Assembly: GCA_019022495.1 (NCBI GenBank)
Contig: JAFEKR010000011.1
Location: forward strand, 62,001-126,000
Length of the DNA stretch: 64,000 nucleotides
Direction: 5' to 3'
Source: Epichloe hybrida
Lineage: Eukaryota > Ascomycota > Sordariomycetes > Hypocreales > Clavicipitaceae
Made by a program: the position numbers and the translations under genes. Position 1 is the first letter of the stretch. Each line of letters starts with the position of its first letter. This document shows positions 11,070-23,461 of the stretch, piece by piece. The notes under the pieces were generated by a model. That model made no database searches, had not been told where the DNA came from, and was given only the letters and a program-made list of their open reading frames with translations.

Positions 11070-14000
11070 TCAGTCAAGCTCGTCATGATGTATTCCCGTG
11101 GACGGACGTCCTGCGTCCTGCGACTTACTAAAGTGACGTGAATCCGGGGAAACGGGCATTGCTGCAGGCCCAGAGCCTTCGGCTTGTGAATGGCTACCAA
11201 CATGAGTCAACGTGGCACCGCTTGGAGAACCCGCCGTGTGTGATCCGACGGACGACGCCATGTTGTGGCCAGTAGCTTCTGCGTTGGACAGTGCCCGATG
11301 TGGACGTGACTTTACTATCACAGGGCTTGTGGATAATGATAAGTAGTCTGCATCCGAGATCTGCTGCTGCTGCTGCCGCTGCTGCGGTTGTGACAGAGGC
11401 GACCTGAATGGTTGTTGTTCTTGCGCAAGCTCCGACTGCATATCCAGCAATGACGACTGGAGGGCCGTGTACTTTCGCATGAGCAACGAGTACTGCTTCT
11501 GCAGCTCAGCTTGCTTGGCCCGACTTGCTGCCAAGGCTGTCTCAACAGCAATGTTGGAGTTTGCACCCGGTCGTTCTCGCTCCTCCTGCACTTCGCACAA
11601 CTGCGCCTGGAGAGCCCTGATCTGTGCCTGGAACAGCTTCTTTGTTCGTTGCACATCGCTTTCCAGTGCCACCAACCTCATCGTGAGCACTTCGGCTCGA
11701 TTTTCGGCCTCTGTAGCTGAAATCATGGCTGCTTCTCGCCCGAGCTCTTTTGCTTGGTGGTCTCTCTCCGACCGCGTCAGTCTTTCTACTTGTAATTTGA
11801 GTGACTCGACTTGGGTGCCGTCCATCTCTAGCGACTGCATCGATTGCCGGAAATTGAGCTCCTTGACTTCAGCGGCACAGAGCAACTTGCGCAGTTTGTC
11901 GCACTCGGATTTGGACTCTTCCAGTTCCCTTTGCAGTGCTTCCATATCAGCATGTGTCTTCTTTGACTCGTCTCGTAATGTCTTTAGCTTGTTGGCCAAG
12001 TCAGCTTCCCACTTCTTTGCCATGGCCCGGCTCTTTTCTGATTCCTTCTTGGCCTGCATCTCAGACTTCTTAGCATCCTCGAACCGGCTCCTGAGGTTCC
12101 GATTCATCAGAATCAGATTTTGCGTCTCTGCTTCGGTGGCTGCCTCCGACATCTGCTTTCGTCGAAGGTCGCCAATATGCGCCATGTGCTGTTGTTTGAG
12201 GTACCTTTCAAAGCTCAAGTCGTTTTGCAAGAGCAGAATCAGCTTCTGCAGATGAGCCACCTGAGTAGGCAATTCTGCTGGCATGGGAAGGGGAGAATTG
12301 GACGTGAGCGGAGGCGGTGGCCTGGTTGTTGACGACAGAGTTCCGGGAGCAACAACTCCTTCGGCCACCGACTCTTGATGGCTCGGGGCAAGAGAGAGCG
12401 TGCTGTCATTCGCCAGCGACTGGTGCAGCCCTGACTTGATCGCTTTGTTGGATTGAATGAGGTCTTGAAGCTGAGGGTGAGATGGTGACAACGTCAGGAT
12501 TGGGCTGTTCGTGCCGGGTGGTCTGGGCCTGCCATCGCCAGAGTCCCTTTGTGATGGTAAACTTGACTGAGAACTCCGTCGCATCATGGTTGCTGGTGTG
12601 TTGTTGCTCGATACTGAGTCGGATGCTGATAGGTGAGAGTCGCGCCAGCTATCATGCTTGCTGCCAGGCCCACTCAGCAAGGCACCATCAGCCCTCAAGC
12701 CGTCAGTCATGCCATTGTCCATGTTGGTGGTGCCAACGTCGACGCTGCCGGGTTCAGGCGCTGCCTCGCTCATGTCGGCAAAATTGTACAAGTCTGTTTC
12801 TAGACATAGCCCCATGCACTCAGCGACAACTTCGGCCGCCTCGCTCTTGATCCAGCGACCGAAGTCAGTCTTCTCCGAGTCGATGGTGAGAGAGTAGAAG
12901 TTGGGGTGAAGCAAGTGGTTTCGTCTGAACCTCTCTGATCGGTGCCTCATCTCGGTTGGCTGCACCTCGAGGTCGTCCGCGTGAGATGCTTTTGCGTGGC
13001 GCATGTACCTTTGGGGCTTGCGAATATAGTCCATCAGATTAATGGGATACAGGCCATAGAGGACAGTGTAGTAATTGGGCAAGTGAGCGATGATCTGGTC
13101 GTCGACTTCAGGGTCAAACGTGACGACTTCCCAGCGAGACATGTATTCAGCACCCGCACTGTCACTATCTGGGACCTTGATCGGCCTTGAGCGCTCTCTA
13201 TCCCAGAACAGAAGGCGGCCGTAGATGTTGAACAGTGCTGGCAGGTGCGGAACTAAAGAACTGGGCATATGTGGGAGGAGCATAATGAGAGTCGTCAGTG
13301 CAGCTGATACTATCGTTGTTGATGTATCTTGCTGGAGGCACATTAGAAGATTCGAAAATAATGACGTATCAAGAACCTGATGCAAGTGTGGTGGCTGGCC
13401 CTGGATGAAGTCGCAAAGGAATCGCAACGTAGATTTACGATGTGTCTTTTGCACAAAGTAGCCGTCCATGGCGGCGAGCAGCTCTTTGGGTCGCTTCTTC
13501 CCAAAATTACACAAAGAAAGTCGAACGAGCCTCTCGTTGTATTCCGAAGTCGAATTTCCATCTAACAGAGCGGGGTAGAAGCGATTCATCCAGAGTTCGA
13601 ACAATCGGTGGATGACACGTTTGGCAGCAGAGTCATCTGCGAATGGGACTTGAAACTCATCGATGAGAGTAATCAAATCCATGAGAGCGGCTACAGTTTC
13701 GTCAACGACATGGTTACTGAGACCTTCCCGGTCCAAGAATCCCTTGCAGGCATCAAACCAAGGTAATATTCTCTCGGGCGTCTGCAACACGGGCAGGAGT
13801 CTTCGAATGATGGCGATCCATGGTCCTCCAGCCTGATCATCATTGCCCTTGACTCTCTTGTCGAAGACGGAGAACAAGCTCTCTTGAAGCTGGTCTGCGG
13901 CCGCATCATCATATTCCTCGCGGCATTGCAAGAAGCTGTTTATGGTTCTGGGCAGAGCTTCTGGTAGTGGAAGGGACGGATTGTTGAGGAAGGTATTGAT

Positions 14001-14132
14001 GGCCTTGATAAGATCCTTCAACGACCTGCGGCGACGAAACTGTTAGCCAGGAAGTAGACCGGACAGGAGAGATACGTAGAACCCGGGGCTCTACAGATGG
14101 GAATTTTGTATGACATACGTTGACGAGGACAT
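11070..14132 (-). CDS. tsc1: Hamartin (TSC1) homologue
   Basis: Two exons: a 14-nt first exon 14132-14119 (encodes MSSST, last codon split) and 14025-11070, coding for 989 residues. The donor is GTATGT and the acceptor CGCCGCAG. The N-terminal ~400 residues are helical and HEAT-like (for example PWIAIIRRLLPVLQTPERI), with the hamartin-type block FRRNHLLHPNFYSLTID near residue 385. Next comes a Ser/Pro-rich disordered stretch (about 450-590), then a long coiled coil (about 595-860), then a Gln-rich tail. Hamartin pairs with tuberin (TSC2) as the GTPase-activating complex for Rheb and restrains TORC1. S. pombe Tsc1 is the closest described fungal model. The downstream frame has no ATG before its first codon (TTG), which is why the small first exon is needed. 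The TSC1 assignment rests on domain layout and that block, so it is likely but not certain. Confidence 0.8.
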
Positions 14133-15428
14133 CGTGGAGACTCTCACGCCGGCCACATACGGCACGGAACGGAGATCCGCAAAGCAATCTCTTCTTCCTT
14201 GCCGACTGGCGGGCTTTGGGTGGCCGCAAATTCGATGTTCGGGCAGATGAGGATGGCTTGCGCACAGCTCGTATGATGGCACCGAGCTTGTCGTCGGGTC
14301 CACGTCTAGACCCAGGCAATAAGTTGCGGTTTGAGGTGGGGCGTGGCAAGGTGGGGCGTCTCCTCTGTTTGTGAGCGGGGTGGGGGGGTGATTGCTTGGT
14401 TTGGGCCAGTGGGAAGCTGCGGGCAGCTGGCCAAACCTTGGTGCAAGTGATAATATTGGCAGCTGTCACGTACATATACATATTATGGGTTATGCGCGCT
14501 TATTACGGATTAAAGAGGTCTGGATTTATTCTCTTTCGCCATGGCTACCGGACCTGACGCACAGAGGCACACATTCTCATTGCAGCGGAGAAAGGGTCAA
14601 CTTCGAGAGGCAGAAGAGCCGGGAGGGGAGGGGAGGGGAGGGGACAGGAGACAGCTGGGCACACCTAATCCGTACGAATTACATGTATGTAGCAAAACCC
14701 CGCAATTCGTTGAAGCTCAAGTGACCATTGCAACTCCGTTTTCACGGAGAGAGGCAGAGAGAGGCAGGCAGGAAGGCAATCGTACGGATTACTCCGTACT
14801 CGTATCTCGAATCGCGTGAGCATCCAGCCATGATGTGCACCTCGATTTTAGTTTCGTTGGAAGCTGGCTAGGCCAAATGTCATGTTTCTACCACAACCCG
14901 GACCGTTGCCGGCTGCCAGCCAGCTGCCAGTCGACCAGCTGCTAGTCGACCAGCTGCCAGCCAGCCAGCCTCGAACGCGTCAGACGACTGGACCCCTCCT
15001 TGATCGTCTTGTCTCTCTTGAGTCTCTTCCCCGCGTTCTACGGGGTAATAATGAATGTACCCATCAAATTCCCAGGTACCTATGTAGTAGAGGCCAGTGG
15101 CCGCACATGATGTATGTCCATGCCACACGTATATAATATACTTCACCGAGACTCTCTCCTCACCCCTCTTTCACGTCTTGCGCTCCTTCTTCACTTTCCA
15201 GTCCTCAACCTCCATCGTCAACTTCATCGCAACAACTTCGTCGGCCAGTCTATATTAAACCAACAATCTTCCCCGTCAAAGCCAGTTCAGATACATCCTC
15301 ATCACCTCTCAGCCTTTGCACAAGTGTCATCTGATCAACCAGCACTCGTGTGACAAGCTGACTATCACCACAAAGCCAAATTCTTCTCTCGTTTTTGCCA
15401 AAGCTCCCCTCCCTTTGTAGTCGGCAAG
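14133..15428. other. Divergent intergenic region between TSC1 and DJ-1 genes
   Basis: This 1.3 kb region serves both starts. It contains a G4A-type tandem (GGAGG GGAGG repeats at about 14622-14643), the palindromic motif TACGGATTACTCCGTA at 14783-14798, a further TACGGATTA at 14504, an imperfect CAGCTGCCAG/GTCGACCAGCTG repeat block at about 14905-14970, and the TATA box listed separately. No gene is seen. Confidence 0.6.
15130..15140 (+). promoter_or_regulatory. TATA box plus pyrimidine-rich initiator region of the DJ-1 gene
   Basis: TATATAATATA is followed by a CT-rich strip (about 15150-15215) and then by CAAC/ATC-rich leader up to the ATG at 15429. This is the classic layout of a strongly expressed filamentous-fungal promoter. 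The implied 5' leader is about 200-250 nt. The element is seen; its use is inferred. Confidence 0.6.
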
Positions 15429-16503
15429 ATGGCTGCACACAAGACGTCCGCGGTGTCGGACGAGCCAATTGATGTTCTCTTTGCCCTGCAGCCCAAGTTC
15501 AATCTCATGGACTTTGCAGGGCCGCTCCAGGTCTTCACCTCAGCTCAGCACGACCCCAAGGACGAGGGTGAGTGAACAGTCTTGGTCATTTCTTTCTTGA
15601 TGGATTTCTCCGCCTCTGGCCGATAAAATCATCATATGCCCCCTGGGGACCTGCTAACACGCCAGGCAGCCTCCAAAGCATTCGAAGTGACCATCGCCGG
15701 CGCTGAGCCCAAGGTCATTTCCGAGCAGGGCGTCATCATTGGCTCCCAGCTCTCCTTCAAAGAAGCACATGATCGTCTCGAGGAATTCGACATTCTCGTC
15801 ATTGTCGGTGGCAATTCCAAGGAGATTCTCGACAAGGAACAGGAGCCTCTTGGGCTCATCAACAACTGGGCGGAACTCCAAAAGAAGGATCCAGCTCGCG
15901 AGCGCACACTCTTGTCCGTGTGCACCGGAGCTCTCTTCCTTGCCAGGGAGAACATTCTCTCTGGCCTCTCTGCCACTACCCATCCCGACTACATGACCCA
16001 GTTCGAGAATGTCTGCAGCGACGCTGCCACCCGGAACCTCACGGAGCGTACCGATGTCATCGAGGACGCCCGCTACGTCGTCAACAACCTCCGCTTCGAC
16101 CTTGGCGAAGAGGACGAAAACCCGTACATTCGCCGCAAGTCCGACGGTGGTCGCCGCCCCTCAAATGCTCGGTATGTTTCGGCGCCCTCACCAAATTCGT
16201 CACACCACGCGACAGTTTTAGTACAGAGACTGACTTTAGCCTTTTTTTTTTTTTTTTTTTTTTTTTAGCAAAGGAAGCATGTCCTTCAAGGGCTCCAACT
16301 TGCGCCGCGAGTCCATTGCTCGACGCGCGGCCATGAGACTCGGCGGTCTTCGTGTCATCACAGCTGGGGGGGTCAGCGCTGGCATTGATGCGGCTTTGTA
16401 TCTTGTCAGCGCTCTGGTTGATGACGATTGTGCGGCGGAGGTGGCCAGGCTCCTTCAGTGGACCTGGAACAAGGGCGTTGTCGTCGACGGTCTCGACGTC
16501 TAA
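15429..16503 (+). CDS. DJ-1/PfpI (ThiJ) superfamily protein
   Basis: Three exons: 15429-15567, 15670-16171, 16269-16503, coding for 291 residues. The start is the first ATG after the TATA/leader. It shows the class-I glutaminase-like fold hallmarks: an early acidic turn (FNLMDFAGPLQVF), GGNSKEILDKE, the nucleophile elbow SVCTGALFLA with the conserved Cys, and the C-terminal GGVSAGIDAALYLV helix shared with isonitrile-hydratase-like members. Substrate cannot be read from sequence. Family members include isocyanide hydratases, glyoxalase III/deglycase-like enzymes and transcriptional regulators. An insert between the Cys elbow and the C-terminal helix (about residues 175-225, Arg/Ser-rich) is longer than in minimal DJ-1 proteins. 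Intron 2 ends in 25 consecutive T directly before its AG, which is unusual. Confidence 0.87.
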
Positions 16504-16937
16504 AACTGCTCGTGCCGGCAGAAGACGTGCCGGTGAAGTCGCCAACTTGGCGGTTCGATCTGCCATTGACGATCGAACGAGTGACCTGCGAGCGACGGTG
16601 TGGCAAGACCGAGCAATATTAAGCATGTGTGTGTGTGTGTGTTTCTAGTATAACATTGTAAAACTCCAATCAATTGATGACTATCATGTAACATATCGTC
16701 CTTATATTTGAGCTTGATGGAAGCCATGCCTTGCTCAAAATGGGTGAAGGAATGCGGCACAGGCGAGGCCATGATTATTAGTCGAGCTTCAAAAAAAAAA
16801 AGAAAAAAAATTTCATCTTCTTCTTCTGCCTTGATTGTGCCCCCCAAACAGAGCGATGGATTCACACAACCACGAACGAGTGAAAATGGACTATTGCTCT
16901 TCTGTCATTCAATTCGTCTAGGTTGCTCGCTTCAATT
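16504..16937. other. Tail-to-tail intergenic region, DJ-1 / NTE1
   Basis: The 3' UTRs of the two convergent genes fall here. A (TG)8 run lies at about 16627-16642 and an A-rich stretch at 16790-16810. No other feature is seen. Confidence 0.6.
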
Positions 16938-19900
16938 CTAGATGCTAGCACGTCGAGGCGCCTTTGTCCGCCTCATGGCCTCTTTAGCCCCCATCTCTTC
17001 TGTCCATGGAAAGCCCCCGTCTTCCTTTAGTTTACGCAAAAATTCTTGCCCGAATTTAAACCCCATCCGAAACACCTCGTCGAACTTGTGAAAGTCGAGG
17101 GTCCCGTAATCGTCGACTGGTGGACGCATGTAAATGCACCCTGGCATCGTCTTGGCCCGCTCCAAAGCATCCACACTCGACACATAAGCGAGCCTGCCTT
17201 GAATCTCCGCGAGCGTCGGTGGATTGGGGTGCGGTGACAGAGGATTCCATCTGTTGAAAAATGCCCACATCCCTGACAGAGAGTCTCCGTACGTCTGGGG
17301 TGTATCGTCATCGAGGGCTCCAACATCAATGGCAAAAATGGTGTCTACTCCAAGCCCCTTCATGTGCGATACCGTCAAGTTGTCCACGTACCCACCGTCT
17401 AGAAGCATGCTGCCCTCGTCACACAGCGGAGGCAGCAAACCAGCAAGAGACATGGACGCACGAATGTACCTCCATGCGTAGCCGCTTGTGTGAAATTCTA
17501 CTCGACTCTTGCTTATGTTGGTCGTGTTGCAATAGTATTCGAGCCAGAAATCTTCAATCTGCGTCTTGCCAAACGTCTTGAAAATACCACGATTGAACTC
17601 ATGACCGGTGGTATACGATGCCGACGGGTATGTCAGATCCAGCGCAAACCGCCACAAGCTTGCCATGCGACCAAAAAACTTCTTTGCAAACCCAAACATA
17701 GGAACTACATCGGCATGCCGAGCGTACAGAGCGCCTACAAATGCACCGATAGAGGTACCACCAACGACGTCGATGGGAATGCCGGCTTCTTCCATCGCTC
17801 GAATGATGCCTATTTGACTCATGCCTCTGGCTCCTCCACCACCCAGCACTAGTCCGATGGACTTGCCACACAGGCGACGGGCCAGTCGATGAAAGTCGCT
17901 CTTGTATGGCGAGTCCGGCGAATAGTAGGGGATGTGATGGACCTTTCTCGACGTATACTTTTGAATCTCAGCTTGCAGGACTTGCACCCGCTCCTTGAGA
18001 GCTTGTCCAAGTCGCTTGGACCGTGGATTGTGGACAGGCATGGCGTTGGTACTGAAGGGCATCTGAATGTGGAAATGGCCACCATTGATCCACATACGGT
18101 TGCGCAGCCACGATCTGGTCAGACCAGATCGAGAAAAGCGCTCATTGTGCAACAGAACTAGCATTTTCCTCGCTGTCGACTTCATGCCAAGCATGAACCT
18201 TTCATACTCTCCCGTTGCAGGTGAGCCATCTGCAAGGCCCACGAGCAAGATGCTATCGGCTTGCGTGATGCATGTCTGTGTCCATGGAGAGTTGACGTGG
18301 GTATCTGGCAGAGTGTCATGTCAGCAAACCTGCCGTTGCTTTAATGCTCTGTCATATCAAAAAAGAATGAACGAGATTTGTGATCAGGAAAAAATTAGAG
18401 TTAAAAAATACCATCAGCGGCATTGCCTTTGGGTTGAAAGATTCTCATCATGAAAAAGATTTGACTTTGGAAAAAGAAAAAAAAAAAAGAACCGGGGCAG
18501 ATTCTTACCTGCTACATATACGACAAGACCATACTTCTCCTCAAGGTCTGCGAGGTATTGGGTAAGGCGTAATTTGCCCATTTTGTTAAACGCATGCTTG
18601 CCGAGATGATTGAGGATAGCGGCCTGGTTCAAGGAAGTAGCCCCGTTAGGAGGACCGACTTGCGCCAAAGCATTCATTAGACGGTTTCCAAACTCAACAA
18701 CGGGAACACCTGCAGTGACGGGAAGGATAGCCACAGTTCGGAGATTCATTGTTGATTTTCTTGGGTTGTTTGTTGCGCCAGATCCAGCATCCTTGCCACC
18801 ATTCTTGGGCGGATCATCGACCGCGGCTCTCATGCGAGAGGCGATGATCTTGGAAATTTTGATGGTAATGTTTGGGTGCTCCTGTGCCAAGCTGTTAAAG
18901 AGGGTTCGAGGGAACTTGACGAGTTCCGTGTCTCGAATGGCATGCAATGTACCAGGCCGGACGGTTTCTGTAAGCACCTCCAATTCGCCGACACTTTCAC
19001 CTTGGCCGAATTCCGCGAGCGCCGTCATGCCACCATTTTTTCGGTCCTCCACAAGACGAAGGCGTCCGTTGAGAACAATGTAGATGGCTTCGGATTCGTC
19101 GCCTCCATGGAAGATGACTTGGCCTGCATTGACTTGCACCCATTCCAAGGCAAAGTCAATGTGAAGAATTAGTCGCGGCAACACATGAGTCAGTCTCTTG
19201 GCCATGGTCAGCAACACGATGGGATACCTGTCGACAATTCTTTCGAGCGCAGCTCTCGGGAGGAAGCCGACATAGACATCTGTTTTTGCCACGACATCTA
19301 TAAACGACCGGTACGAGGACACGCTGCCGATGTACCCAGCCAATCCGCCAGGCTTGACCAAAGACACGCTGCGGCGCGTGCGGCCAGCCTTCTTTTGGGC
19401 ATCTGGTCGAGCTCGTGTACCATTCTCATCAGAGCCCACATCGAGAGAGGTAGTGCTGGACGTCTGGAAGATGCTTTGCGTGCCTTGTTCTGTGGTGTAG
19501 GTGCCAATATCCAGGAAGCCATCAACGACGTAATACAAGCCCGGATTTCGTTCTCCCTGCTCGACCAACACAGAGCCCTTGGGAAAGAATACGATCTCGA
19601 CGTCATCCTTCATTTCATTGGATAGTGCCTGCGCGCTTGGCGGAGTGTGTGTGTTTAAGCCACCAGACGTGACCGAATCGTTTTCGCCATCGATACAACT
19701 GTCGAAGGGACCAATGGAGCCGAAAGCATTGTTAGGGCTAAAAGCTCTGCGCCTGTGATCCGCAGAAAAGAGCCGTGGTGATGCCTCGACAGACTCTGGT
19801 TCTCGGGATGACGCCGCGCTACCATACAGTCCCAATGATTTGAACATGCATTCGAGAATGGATGACCTGAACAAGTTATCCTCATCAAGTGATTCCCGAC

Positions 19901-21746
19901 CGTCGATGGGAATGCGCGCATGACGTTGCGAGTCGAAAGGATTGAATGACCTGTGCGCAAGTGGAGTTGCCAGATCTCTCATCCCTCTGCCTGAAGTCAG
20001 TGGCGGCCGACCAGCGTTTCGGCTGGCGTGGACATTGGCGAGATCGCCGGGGTCATCTGAACCATGCTGAGCAGGTTGAGGATGCTGCTGCTGCGGTGAT
20101 GAGTCTGAGCTTCCCAGGATCGATGCAGGGCGTGGCTGGGTCGTCATGGACGACAGCATGGCTTCTTTGCGCAACGTGGTGCTGCTAGAACGACGACGCC
20201 GAGTTGCCGCTGCGTTATGCAGAGCAATCCCATTCCTTTCTTCATCGCCGGCAATGCGAGCACGTTCATGTTTGAACTTTTCCTTTAATCTCGACAAGGC
20301 GTCACCTCGCAAAATATTTGGCAGTTGACATACCGTGTACTTGTTCATGCTCTTTTCTGTGTGCAGAATCTCGCCAGTCAGGCCGAGATAGTCGAAGGCG
20401 TGGGCCAACGTCACCCGCTGGAAGCGAGACAGAATGACATGCACAATATGTGACGTGGCCTTGGGGTAGATTCTAATAAGACGCCTGAAGGCGCTTGCTG
20501 GTATGATGGCAATGGTCGTGTCCCTGGTGGCTCTGGCAATGATATCAGGGTGCGCGGAATGAGACGTGGTTCTACCAGGCAGCTTCGGTCTCGGCACCTT
20601 TGGCCGTGATGGACCATCGAGCGAAATGGGAGGTATACTCGAGCTAGGACCGTGGTGAGGGTTGTTAAAAGAGCGCTTGTCATCGTCTTCGACAATTGTG
20701 TCGTGAACGATGTTGTGGTGGCTCCCCTTCCCATCCAGATGTGGAGTATTCGGCATGGAAACAGGCACAGGGTTGAACCTCTGCGTCCCGTGTTCGCCAA
20801 CAGAGCCATGGCGCTGGTGGCGACTGCTGCTATTGGGTTGAAGAATGGTCGAGTCGTCATTCAAGCGAAGCTTCACATCCTCAGTGAAGAGAGACATGAT
20901 GGAAAAGAGGGACGACATTGGAGCACCATTGCGCACTTCTGTCAAAAGCTGGTATCTCTGCTGGTCCGCAGGCACATCATCATCATCATCATCATCATTG
21001 CCAGACGAATCCAAGTCGTGAGCTGGTGAAGGCTCGCGATAGGAGGAGCTGTGTCGACCAGATTTGACGAATATCTCCACAAGACCATCGACGACGATGC
21101 AAAATCCCTTTTCCTCTTCCAGGTTGATGGTCTCGCCGGCGATCAGTTTCCTGGTCTGCATGCTCCGCGTGAGTTCGTGAAACACTGGGCGCTCCAAGTA
21201 ACCAAAAATCTTGATGGCGCTTAGGAATTCGTCCAGGTAGCTGGCGAAACCTCCCTTGCTACCCTCTTCGTGGGTGTCCGGGAAGAGATCTATTTCTGGC
21301 TCTTTTCTCTGGGGCTCGGGCGGTAGCCTCGAGTACATGTTGAGGATTCGATATCTCACGATCCAACTGACAGCAGAGACGGCACCCACCAAGACGAACA
21401 TGCTAAGCAACGCGTGAGCTAAAAAAAAAAAAAAAAAAGAAGAGCTAGACTCCATAGTTTGAGGGCAAACATACAGCGTGGTGGCGTTCATGGTCACCGT
21501 CCAGCTAGTGGAAAACAAAGCGTAGAGTAGCTTTGGGACCGAAATAGTTACGATGCGAATCGACCAATACAGTACGGTCGAGGTGAGGTTAAAGACAAGA
21601 TAGAGCAGCCAGCCAAAAAGCCCAAGCCAGCTCGTTGCTTCTTCATGGGCAGCTACCATATCTGCGCTTGCGGTGCTCATGGCGCCGGCGAGGGTCGAGG
21701 CGACGCTGCTTGCGACTTGTGAGCCATTGGACAAGTCAGATGCCAT
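16938..21746 (-). CDS. nte1: Lysophospholipase NTE1 (patatin-like, neuropathy target esterase type)
   Basis: Three exons: 21746-21475, 21402-18509, 18304-16938, coding for 1510 residues, the usual fungal NTE1 size. The ATG at 21746 is the first in frame. Two N-terminal membrane segments ([21 protein letters not shown] and the segment around [15 protein letters not shown]) precede cyclic-nucleotide-binding-like domains (roughly residues 165-270, 645-800 and 820-930; for example [20 protein letters not shown]). The C-terminal patatin domain has the oxyanion motif [12 protein letters not shown], the GTSIG serine elbow and DGGYVDN supplying the catalytic Asp. NTE1 is an ER enzyme that deacylates phosphatidylcholine to glycerophosphocholine. 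A 7-residue Asp run near residue 260 comes from a trinucleotide repeat at about 20979-20998. Intron 1 contains T18 on the sense strand, and intron 2 (204 nt) is long for this window. Confidence 0.95.
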
Positions 21747-22228
21747 GGCTGTGAGTGCTGCTGCGAGTTGTGGCACAGCATCATGTGAGGCGGCGCGCAA
21801 CAGAGGCCGGTGGGTGCCAGAACATCGCAAGAAAGCAGATGGCGAAGGTCAAAGAAGATGGGGAGGTTGGCGTCCGGGGTGGGTTGTTGGGAGTGAGAAA
21901 TAAATACGGACCCATTTTCGTGGGTTGTGTGTGGTTTCTCTCGTTTCTCTCGCTCTCTTTTCGCTGTCAGAAGCTACAAGACGAGCTTCGGAGCATCTGA
22001 GGCGGTCCACTCGGCCCAGGCTTAATATTTGGCCGAATTGACCCTGGCTAAAATGCGGTACTCCGTATTACATACAGTACATGTACGGAGCCATCTACGG
22101 ATGGAGGGGCAGAAATCCGGTCGACGACGCTATCCCGCCCAACTTTGCATCCGACTATAATACCAGACGAAGCTGCTGCAATAGCCATGAAACACTAAGC
22201 TATTCGGTGTAAAAACTACCAGCCCGCC
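21747..22228. promoter_or_regulatory. Shared divergent promoter NTE1 / GPN2 (482 bp)
   Basis: Head-to-head starts at 21746 (minus) and 22229 (plus). It contains the motif TACTCCGTATTAC at 22059-22071 and nearby TGTACGGAG and TACGGA copies. No TATA box is obvious. Confidence 0.55.
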
Positions 22229-23444
22229 ATGCCTTTTGCCCAGCTGGTCCTCGGGAGTCCCGGCTCAGGCAAGAGCACGTATTGCGATGGCAGTAAGTTC
22301 TTGAACGCCCTTTTCCAGATATCGTGAAACGAGGTGTACCGTTCTTGTGGCTGATTGACCATTTGCAGTGCAGCAGTTTATGGGCGCCATTGGGCGAGCG
22401 TGCTCCGTCGTCAATCTTGACCCTGCAAACGATCATACCAACTACCCATGCGCTCTCGACATTCGAAATCTAATCAAACTGGAAGACATCATGCGAGACG
22501 ATCGACTTGGCCCCAACGGGGCCATTCTTTACGCACTCGAAGAATTGGAACACAACTTCGAGTGGTTAGAACAAGGCTTGGAGGAATTAGGCGACGACTA
22601 TATTCTGTTTGATTGTCCCGGACAAGTCGAACTATACACACATCACAACTCGCTGCGCAACATATTTTATAAATTGCGGAAGTCGGCATTTCGAGTAAGC
22701 AATGGATGAATGACCCTTGACCACCATGACAAGGTGCAACTAGAATGGCACGGCTGACGGTGCTGGGCACAGTTTGTCTCCGTACACTTATCAGACTCTA
22801 TCTGCGTGACGCAGCCTTCATTATACGTCTCCAATGTCCTCCTATCCCTTCGGGCCATGATCCAGATGGATATGCCACACGTCAACGTCCTTTCAAAGAT
22901 CGACAAGGTCTCCGCGTACGATGAACTACCCTTCAACCTCGAGTTTTACACCGATGTCGACGACCTGACGTATCTCACCCCGTACTTGGAAGCTGAGTCA
23001 CCTGCGCTGCGCAGTACAAAGTTTGCAGGGCTCAACGAGGCCATTGCCAAGATGATTGAGAACTACGGCCTGGTCCGATATGAAGTCCTTGCTGTAGAGA
23101 ACAAGAAGAGCATGATGCATCTTCTTCGAGTCATTGATCGAGTGGGAGGCTATGTCTTTGGCGGAGCGGAAGGAGCGAATGACACCGTTTGGGCCGTTGC
23201 CATGCGTAACGAGGCGTCCATGATGGATGTTCAGAATATCCAGGAGCGGTGGATAGACGAGAAGGAAGAGTACGACCGGTTGGAGCGGGACGCTGATGAT
23301 GAGCAGGCAAGACTTGCGGCAGAGCAGGCGATGGAATCGGATGAGGCACCGGTGCCAGCGCCAGCATCAGCTGAAATGGATCCCGATTTTGCAGATATGT
23401 CCATGGCCCCAGATAGTGGGATCAAGGTGGTTAGAAAAAAGTGA
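22229..23444 (+). CDS. GPN2: GPN-loop GTPase 2
   Basis: Three exons: 22229-22292, 22369-22694, 22773-23444, coding for 353 residues. The protein opens MPFAQLVLGSPGSGKSTYCD, a P-loop at the extreme N-terminus as in all GPN GTPases. Others present are VNLDPAND (G2 region), the eponymous Gly-Pro-Asn in LGPNGAILYALEELE, DCPGQVELYTHH (G3) and NVLSKIDKV (G4). The tail is acidic (about residues 300-345). GPN2 works with GPN1/GPN3 in assembly and nuclear import of RNA polymerase II. The phenotype in this organism is unknown. Both internal introns are phase-consistent with GTAAGT/GTAAGC donors. The stop lies only 17 nt from the stop of the convergent POP5 gene. Confidence 0.95.
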
Positions 23445-23461
23445 TACCCCCTAATACACGT

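Noticed and set aside
11318..12332. Several ORFs opposite to TSC1 (up to 262 codons)
   Set aside because: Shadow frames of the coiled-coil coding region on the other strand.
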